Part shown: piece after piece, positions 58,521-64,000 of the stretch | Position numbering within the stretch: position 1 is the first letter of the stretch | How the letters are laid out: every line of letters begins with the position of its first letter | DNA from: Qiania dongpingensis | Lineage (GTDB): Bacteria; Bacillota; Clostridia; Lachnospirales; Lachnospiraceae | Assembly (NCBI RefSeq): GCF_014337195.1 | Contig: NZ_CP060634.1 | Location: 186,001-250,000, forward strand | Direction: 5' to 3' | Length of the DNA stretch: 64,000 bases | The notes under the pieces: generated by a model | Seen by the model: only the letters and a program-made list of their open reading frames with translations | What the model was told of the DNA's origin: nothing | Database searches by the model: none | Program-made: the position numbers and the translations under genes

Positions 58521-60338
58521 ATGTGCGGAATTATTGGCTATACGGGGCGCCTTGACGCCCTGACTGTCTTACTGGAGGGCTTAGAGCAGTTGGAATACCG
58601 CGGATATGACAGTGCCGGCGTCGCGCTTTTATCCAGTGGGAATGATCGTTTTCTGATGAAAAAAGCCGGGCCTGTAGCTACGTTAAAGGACGCGTGCACC
58701 ACTGTGGATATTGAATCACACTGCGGCATCGGTCACACCAGATGGGCTACCCATGGCGGAGTAAACGATATCAATGCCCATCCCCATATTGCTGGCAGGA
58801 TAACTTTGATTCACAACGGTATCATAGAAAATTATCACAATTTGATCGATCGTTTTGGATTTCGGGAATCTCTGGTTTCGGAAACCGATACGGAAGTGGC
58901 TGCAAAGCTTCTTGATCATTATTATGAGGGAGATCCTTACGCCGCTATCCGGAAAACCATTCGGGAAATCACAGGATCTTATGCATTTTGCATCATGTTT
59001 GAGGATATCCATGATCAGATATTCTGTGTCCGGAACATAAGCCCCATGGTGGCCGCCCATATGGAGGACGGTTCATTTGTGGCGTCTGATGTCACAGCCA
59101 TCATCCCCTATACAAACCGCTATTTCGTGATTCCGGAATATCAGATTGTCACTCTTCGTCAGGATGGCATTTCTGTACAGGATCTGGATGGAAATCCGGT
59201 GGAACTGGAAATCCTTGAGGTGAGCTGGAACGTGGAGGCAGCCAAAAAGAACGGCTATCCTCATTACATGCTGAAAGAGATCCATGAACAGCCGGAGGCG
59301 CTCAGGAATACGATTCTTCCCCGGCTTCGGGATGGGATTCCTGACTTTTCTGAAGACGAGATTCCCGATGAGCTCTTTTCCTTCTGTGATAAAATTGCCA
59401 TCGTGGCCTGCGGGACTGCGATGTATGCGGGTATGGTTGGGAAAGCGCTGGTTGAGCCAATCATCAAGATTCCAGTATCTGTAAACGTCGCTTCTGAATT
59501 CCGCTATGAGAATCCTTTGGTGGATGACAGGACTCTGGTGATCGTAATCTCCCAGTCCGGCGAAACCATAGATACCCTTGCGGCTCTTCGCCTTTCCAAA
59601 GAACGCGGCGCTAAAATATTGTCCGTGGTCAACGTCAAGGGTTCTACTATCGCGAGGGAAAGTGATTATGTGTTCTACACTCATGCCGGGCCTGAAATCG
59701 CTGTGGCAAGTACAAAAGCGTATATGGTACAGCTGGCAAGTCTCTATTTGATCGGCTGCCGCATGTCGATGGTCCGCGGAAAGTTTTCACAAAAGGATGC
59801 CGGTGAATTTGTATCCCGCCTTCTGGATACAATTCCGGCAGTCCAGAAAATCCTGGAAAACAAAGCGAAACTCAAAACCGCAGCCAGTATCCTGGCGAAG
59901 GCAAAGGACGCGTTTTTTGTGGGAAGGGGTCTGGATTATGCGTTTTCTCTGGAAGGTTCCCTGAAGCTCAAAGAGATTTCCTATATCCATGCAGAAGCTT
60001 ATGCAGCGGGAGAATTAAAGCACGGTACGATCGCCCTGATAGAAGAAGACACCCCTGTTATTGCGGTAGCCACCCAGGACCATATTTACGCAAAAACAAT
60101 TTCCAACATTAAAGAGGTAAAAGCCAGAGGCGCTTTTGTCATTCTGATCACCAAGCAGCATGCGGAAATAACCGATGATATCTGCGACATGCATTTTTCA
60201 GTTCCGGTACCCCATGACCGATTTACGGTATTTCCGGTTGCCGTAATCCTGCAGCTCCTGGCCTATTACACTTCTGATATGAAAGGGCTTAATGTGGATA
60301 AACCGAGGAACCTGGCAAAATCTGTAACGGTAGAATAA
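58521..60338 (+). CDS. glmS: Glutamine-fructose-6-phosphate aminotransferase
   Basis: 605 residues. N-terminal glutaminase with the nucleophile Cys2 (MCGIIGYTGRL) and HTRWATHG, then two SIS sugar-isomerase domains (CGTAMYAG, ISQSGETIDTL) and the C-terminal DKPRNLAKSVTVE. It makes glucosamine-6-phosphate for peptidoglycan. AAAGGAG precedes ATG 58521. Confidence 0.97.
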   Translation: MCGIIGYTGRLDALTVLLEGLEQLEYRGYDSAGVALLSSGNDRFLMKKAGPVATLKDACTTVDIESHCGIGHTRWATHGGVNDINAHPHIAGRITLIHNGIIENYHNLIDRFGFRESLVSETDTEVAAKLLDHYYEGDPYAAIRKTIREITGSYAFCIMFEDIHDQIFCVRNISPMVAAHMEDGSFVASDVTAIIPYTNRYFVIPEYQIVTLRQDGISVQDLDGNPVELEILEVSWNVEAAKKNGYPHYMLKEIHEQPEALRNTILPRLRDGIPDFSEDEIPDELFSFCDKIAIVACGTAMYAGMVGKALVEPIIKIPVSVNVASEFRYENPLVDDRTLVIVISQSGETIDTLAALRLSKERGAKILSVVNVKGSTIARESDYVFYTHAGPEIAVASTKAYMVQLASLYLIGCRMSMVRGKFSQKDAGEFVSRLLDTIPAVQKILENKAKLKTAASILAKAKDAFFVGRGLDYAFSLEGSLKLKEISYIHAEAYAAGELKHGTIALIEEDTPVIAVATQDHIYAKTISNIKEVKARGAFVILITKQHAEITDDICDMHFSVPVPHDRFTVFPVAVILQLLAYYTSDMKGLNVDKPRNLAKSVTVE

Positions 60339-60345
60339 TCATGAT

Positions 60346-60398
60346 GAGAGCCATAGACAAAATATCCGTCTATGGCTCTCATTGCTTCTCTGTTTTTA
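60346..60398. terminator. Terminator after glmS
   Basis: GAGAGCCATAGAC pairs perfectly with GTCTATGGCTCTC over a 9-base loop, with a T-rich tail on the plus strand. It may also serve the convergent ABC operon. Confidence 0.8.
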
Positions 60399-60401
60399 TT
60401 T

Positions 60402-61160
60402 TCAAAAACTATTGATAAAATTCTTTGTAAATTCTATTTTGGGATTTTCTATTATTTCTTCTGTTTTTCCCTGTTCAACCAGTTTTCCTCCGTTCATAAA
60501 GCCTATATGAGTACTGATCCACCGCACCACCTCCAGGTCATGGGAAATGAACAGATATGTCAGGCCCAATCGTTTCTGCAGGTCTCTGAATAAATTCATG
60601 ATCTGCGCCTGGACCGAAACATCCAGCATGGAAGTCGGTTCATCCAAAACAAAGAATCGAACATCCATGGTCAGCGCCCGTGCGATTACAACACGCTGAG
60701 CTTCTCCTCCGCTAATCTCATGGGGATAATGTGACAGAAGACCTTCTGGAAGCCCCACGAGGGCAAGCTTTTCACGAATCTCCTCTTCTCTTCTTTCTTT
60801 GTCATACAGCTTGTGAATCTTAAATGGTTCCAGCAAGTTATTTTTTATATTCATCAGAGGATTCAGGGAGGATTCCGGATGCTGAAAAATCATCTGCATT
60901 TTCGGCCGGATAGTCTTCAAATATTTGCCAGAGCACTTAGTGATATCAGTCCCCTCGAACAGGATCTGACCACTGTCCGCGGGAATCAGGCGCAGAATTA
61001 TTCGAGATAATGTGGTCTTTCCGCAGCCGCTGTTTCCCATCAAGCCGAAAGTGGATCCTGCTTCAATTTGAAACGATATATCCTGGACAGGATTTACCAC
61101 TTGTCTCTTTAACAGCCCGGAGCTGTACTGTTTATTCAGATGCCGGACTTCCAGCAGCAT
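60402..61160 (-). CDS. ABC importer ATPase, OppF/DppF/NikE type
   Basis: 252 residues. Walker A GNSGCGKTTLSR, signature ISGGEAQRVVIARAL, Walker B FFVLDEPTSMLD, switch ISHDLEVV. It is the last gene of the second peptide/nickel-type operon. AAGGTG precedes ATG 61160, inside the end of the other ATPase gene (29-base overlap). Confidence 0.92.
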   Translation of the reverse strand: MLLEVRHLNKQYSSGLLKRQVVNPVQDISFQIEAGSTFGLMGNSGCGKTTLSRIILRLIPADSGQILFEGTDITKCSGKYLKTIRPKMQMIFQHPESSLNPLMNIKNNLLEPFKIHKLYDKERREEEIREKLALVGLPEGLLSHYPHEISGGEAQRVVIARALTMDVRFFVLDEPTSMLDVSVQAQIMNLFRDLQKRLGLTYLFISHDLEVVRWISTHIGFMNGGKLVEQGKTEEIIENPKIEFTKNFINSF

Positions 61161-62076
61161 AATGGCACCTTACCTTTCTGTGTCCATTCAAGACGATTAC
61201 TGGGGGATCAGCTTCGCAGCAGATTTTGGAGGCTTTGGGACAGCGGTCTGAAAACTCACAGCCGCTGTTCCCGCCCTTTTTGGAAGCTGCATAGGGAATG
61301 GAGTGCATCCCATGAGATGGCTGTGCCGATAAGAGCCCTTCCGTATAAGGGTGGAGCGGATGGTGTAAGACTTCCTCTGTATTTCCTTCCTCCATGATTC
61401 GGCCTTGATAGAGCACCATCAGCCACTGGCAGGATTTTTCCGCAAGCATCAGATCGTGGGTGATAATCAGCATACTTTTTCCTTTTTTCCTGGATATTTC
61501 ATTCAAAAGACTGCAAACTTGTCCGCGCAGCGCGGCATCCAGGCCCTTTGTCGGTTCATCTGCAATCACCCATTCCGGATCACAGGCAAGACCCATTGCG
61601 GATAGGACACGCTGCTTCATTCCTCCGCTCAGCTGAAACGAATAATTTCTCAAAATGGGGGCCGAATCTAGAAACCCGAATGTTTGCAGCAGTAGATTCG
61701 CTTTCTTTTTTGCTTCTTTTTTCTTTTTAATATTTACTCGTACAGCCTCTGTCATCTGCGGCCCAATCCTTCTGGCTGGATTCAGAGAGTCTGCCGGATT
61801 TTGGGGAATCAATCCTATCCTCTTCCCACGAATTCCTCTCAGCTGCTTCTGAGTCAGAGCGAGCAGATTCCGATTTCCGAAAAGAATCCTGCCCGACTGC
61901 TTCGCATTGGAAGGCAGCAATCCGATAACGGACATTCCCAGCACCGATTTTCCGCTTCCGCTCTCTCCAAGCAGTCCGGTAATATATCCGGACTGAAAAA
62001 CAGTTGAAATATGATTCACCACATTTCCATTGCCAAAGGACACCGTTAAATCTTCAAGAATGATGTTTTCTGCCAT
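61132..62076 (-). CDS. ABC importer ATPase, OppD/DppD/NikD type
   Basis: 314 residues. Walker A GESGSGKSVLGM, signature LSGGMKQRVLSAM, Walker B WVIADEPTKGLD, switch ITHDLMLA, and the C-terminal Cys-containing oligopeptide domain (CEFSDRCPKASKICC). Confidence 0.92.
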   Translation of the reverse strand: MAENIILEDLTVSFGNGNVVNHISTVFQSGYITGLLGESGSGKSVLGMSVIGLLPSNAKQSGRILFGNRNLLALTQKQLRGIRGKRIGLIPQNPADSLNPARRIGPQMTEAVRVNIKKKKEAKKKANLLLQTFGFLDSAPILRNYSFQLSGGMKQRVLSAMGLACDPEWVIADEPTKGLDAALRGQVCSLLNEISRKKGKSMLIITHDLMLAEKSCQWLMVLYQGRIMEEGNTEEVLHHPLHPYTEGLLSAQPSHGMHSIPYAASKKGGNSGCEFSDRCPKASKICCEADPPVIVLNGHRKVRCHYAAGSPASE

Positions 62077-62085
62077 GGAAGCCTC

Positions 62086-62925
62086 CTAGTCCTGCCGAAT
62101 GGTCTGGCTTTTTATGTCAAAATGATTCCGGAACATTTCTCCCAGATAGTTGATGCCGAAGGACAGAAAAATAATACAGGCGCCTGGAGCAATGATCAGC
62201 ATAGGAGAGGTCCGGAAATATGTTCTGGCTTCGCTGATCATCATTCCCCAGTCTGGCGTGGGCGGCTGGATGCCGAGACCGAGAAAACTGAGAGCGGCGA
62301 TGGACAAAACGGCTCCTCCTATCCTGGTGGTAAATAAAACGATGACATCAGGGAGCATGTTGGGAATGATATAGCGGATGATGATATGGAAACGGCCGGC
62401 TCCCAGGCAGCGGGCGCCTTCCACATAAGTCTGTTCCCTAAGACTCAATACATTTTCCCGGACTATTCTGGAAAACCCCGCCCAGGAATTGATCACTAAA
62501 GCTGCCAGCAGACTCTGCACCCCTGGTCCCATAATGGCGGACACGGCAATCATCATACTTGTGCCTGGAAGTCCCTGAAAGATACTTGTCAGGCAAGTTA
62601 TCACCGCATCTGCAACTCCCCCGAAATAACCGGCCAGGATTCCCACCGCCATTCCTAAAAGCATGGAAAGAGCTGTGGCAGCTACTGCGGTCAGCACAGA
62701 TACTCTTCCGCCGTATAACACACGGGAAAGTAGGTCGCGGCCCAAATAATCAGTCCCCAGCGGATGCGCGGGAGATATTCCCTGCAGACTCTCTTCCATA
62801 TTGATTGCTGTAGGGCTGTACCGGGCAAGAAGCGGGGCAAATACACTGCCAAGCAAAATGATTCCCATCAGGGTAAGAGCAAGCATCGTTACTCCGTCCA
62901 CATACCAATGTCCTTTTCGAATCAT
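62086..62925 (-). CDS. ABC importer permease, OppC/DppC/NikC type
   Basis: 279 residues. N-terminal membrane helix, HPLGTDYLGRDLLSRVLYGG, further helices and the ATPase-contact loop EGARCLGAGRFHIIIRYIIP. It overlaps the B-type permease gene by 4 bases. Confidence 0.92.
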   Translation of the reverse strand: MIRKGHWYVDGVTMLALTLMGIILLGSVFAPLLARYSPTAINMEESLQGISPAHPLGTDYLGRDLLSRVLYGGRVSVLTAVAATALSMLLGMAVGILAGYFGGVADAVITCLTSIFQGLPGTSMMIAVSAIMGPGVQSLLAALVINSWAGFSRIVRENVLSLREQTYVEGARCLGAGRFHIIIRYIIPNMLPDVIVLFTTRIGGAVLSIAALSFLGLGIQPPTPDWGMMISEARTYFRTSPMLIIAPGACIIFLSFGINYLGEMFRNHFDIKSQTIRQD

Positions 62926-63872
62926 ACAGTCTCCCCCTCTCCCAAACGGATCTGTGGATTCAGGAAGTAACAGATAAGATCCACCAGCATGTGGATGATG
63001 ACAAAGGCCGTTCCTGTGATGAGCACATAGCCCTGCAGGGCAGGATAATCCCGTACGGCTATGGAATCCAATGCAAATTTTCCAATACCGTTGATCGCGA
63101 ACACGGATTCTACGACAACGACACCTCCGAGGATACCGCCCAGGTAATTGCCGAGAAGCGTGACCACAGGAGCCAGTGAATTGATCAGGGCATGCTTTAG
63201 AAAGACAATTCGTTCGGAAATCCCTTTTCCACGGGCAGCTGTGATATATTGTTTCCCCAGCTCACCCAACATGGAGGAACGCATCAGACGAATTGTGGTT
63301 CCTGTGGTGTTAAGGGACAGTGCGATAACCGGCAGGACCATGTGCCTCCATGAGTCCTGTCCGCTGGTGGGAAGCAGATGCAGCCGTTCGGAAAAAATAT
63401 GAATAAGTAAAATCGCGGCCCAAAAGCTGGGAATGGATAAAAAAAGCACGCTCAGCCCCTGCCCTGCCTTATCTATAAATCGGCCCCTTCGGGCTGCGCC
63501 GAGAATCCCTAGGGAAATCCCGACGGCAACCGTAAGAAAAATGGCACATACAGCCAACTTTAGTGTGATGCCAAAACGGCTGAAAAGCTCGTCACGAACC
63601 GGCTTTTTCGTACGAAAGGAGGTTCCCCAGTCACCCTTAAGAACGCCCCTTATCCAGCTAAGATACTGGGCCGGATAAGATTTATCCAAACCCATTTCTT
63701 CCTCTATACTGGATATTTGTTTCTCTGTTACGGCGTATTCTCCTCCTCCGCTGAGAGCAATTTCCGCAGGGTTTCCGGGACTCAGGACACCAAGCAGAAA
63801 AGCAAGAAGAGTAATTCCGAAAAGTACCGGTATCGTAAGCAGCAGCCGTCTGCCCAAATATTTAAGAATCAT
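62922..63872 (-). CDS. ABC importer permease, OppB/DppB/NikB type
   Basis: 316 residues starting MILKYLGRRLLLTIPVLFGI, with the family loop (LGVLSPGNPAEIALSGGGEY) and contact loop AARGKGISERIVFLKHALIN. ATG 63872 comes one base after the stop of the upstream binding-protein gene; the longer frame to 63956 lies within that gene. Confidence 0.88.
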   Translation of the reverse strand: MILKYLGRRLLLTIPVLFGITLLAFLLGVLSPGNPAEIALSGGGEYAVTEKQISSIEEEMGLDKSYPAQYLSWIRGVLKGDWGTSFRTKKPVRDELFSRFGITLKLAVCAIFLTVAVGISLGILGAARRGRFIDKAGQGLSVLFLSIPSFWAAILLIHIFSERLHLLPTSGQDSWRHMVLPVIALSLNTTGTTIRLMRSSMLGELGKQYITAARGKGISERIVFLKHALINSLAPVVTLLGNYLGGILGGVVVVESVFAINGIGKFALDSIAVRDYPALQGYVLITGTAFVIIHMLVDLICYFLNPQIRLGEGETV

Positions 63873-63873
63873 T

Positions 63874-64000
63874 TTAATCGGCCCATCTGGTTTCTGGAAG
63901 CGTGACGCCGGTGAACATAGCGTCATAGCCGGTAATCTTGTCGCTGTGAACAACAAGGGTAGTCACGGCTATCAATGGAATGACCGGAAGCTCTTTTGCA
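63874..64000 (-). CDS. Substrate-binding protein, C-terminal end (partial)
   Basis: The last 41 codons of a gene entering from beyond the window, ending ...YDAMFTGVTLPETRWAD and a stop just before the permease. Position and ending (surface beta strands followed by a Trp-containing tail) fit the family-5 binding protein of the same operon. Confidence 0.7.
   Translation of the reverse strand, partial: AKELPVIPLIAVTTLVVHSDKITGYDAMFTGVTLPETRWAD

Overview
The window looks like the chromosome of a spore-forming, low-to-mid G+C member of the Clostridia, most likely a gut Lachnospiraceae. The grounds are an rplU-prp-rpmA-obgE-yhbY-nadD-yqeK-rsfS block with the Firmicute-type N-terminally extended L27 and its protease Prp, a glmS ribozyme ahead of glmS, a divergent lexA/yneA pair with Firmicute LexA boxes, a collagen-like protein of the exosporium type, and wall-anchored proteins with Listeria-Bacteroides repeats. 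No rRNA, tRNA or CRISPR array was recognised.

Layout. 1-6.5 kb: a DUF368 lipid-carrier transporter gene (minus strand) and a five-gene peptide/nickel-type ABC importer operon (plus strand). 6.58-33.65 kb: a collagen-like gene cut in two by a ~26.4 kb integrative conjugative element (ICE) of the Tn1549/Tn5397 kind. The ICE carries a large serine recombinase, an int-proximal control module resembling Tn916 (sigma factor, HTH protein, XRE regulator), MobC and relaxase, a fused ArdA/ArdC anti-restriction protein, topoisomerase III, a type IV secretion set (VirB4, PrgI, TrbL-like, Maff2, VirD4, PcfB), a C40 peptidase, an orphan DNA methyltransferase, a radical SAM protein and a RepA-type protein. 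In the place where Tn916 relatives carry a tetracycline gene, it has a leader-peptide/attenuator region followed by a KTR zinc-ribbon protein and an RlmN/Cfr-family rRNA methyltransferase.

33.7-40.6 kb: a LytTR two-component pair, a divergent receiver-like protein lacking the phosphorylated Asp, and two paralogous wall-anchored proteins. 40.9-49.7 kb: conserved housekeeping genes (radical SAM pair, RNase G, ribosomal proteins, Obg GTPase, NAD synthesis, ribosome silencing). 49.8-53.7 kb: a small accessory island with two dead recombinase remnants, a live serine invertase, a ~129 bp segment bounded by inverted repeats, and a wall-anchored protein directly downstream; this has the look of a phase-variable promoter. 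53.7-60.4 kb: lexA and the SOS division inhibitor yneA, a XerS-like recombinase, ttcA, an aldo/keto reductase, and ribozyme-controlled glmS. 60.4-64 kb: a second peptide/nickel-type ABC operon on the minus strand, cut by the window end.

The most interesting points are the antibiotic-type attenuation leader in front of the KTR plus RlmN/Cfr-like pair, the candidate invertible promoter at 51.3-51.5 kb, a run of hairpins in a gene-free part of the ICE (8.77-9.25 kb), the oriT-like sequence present twice in opposite orientation, and the ICE splitting a probable spore-surface gene.
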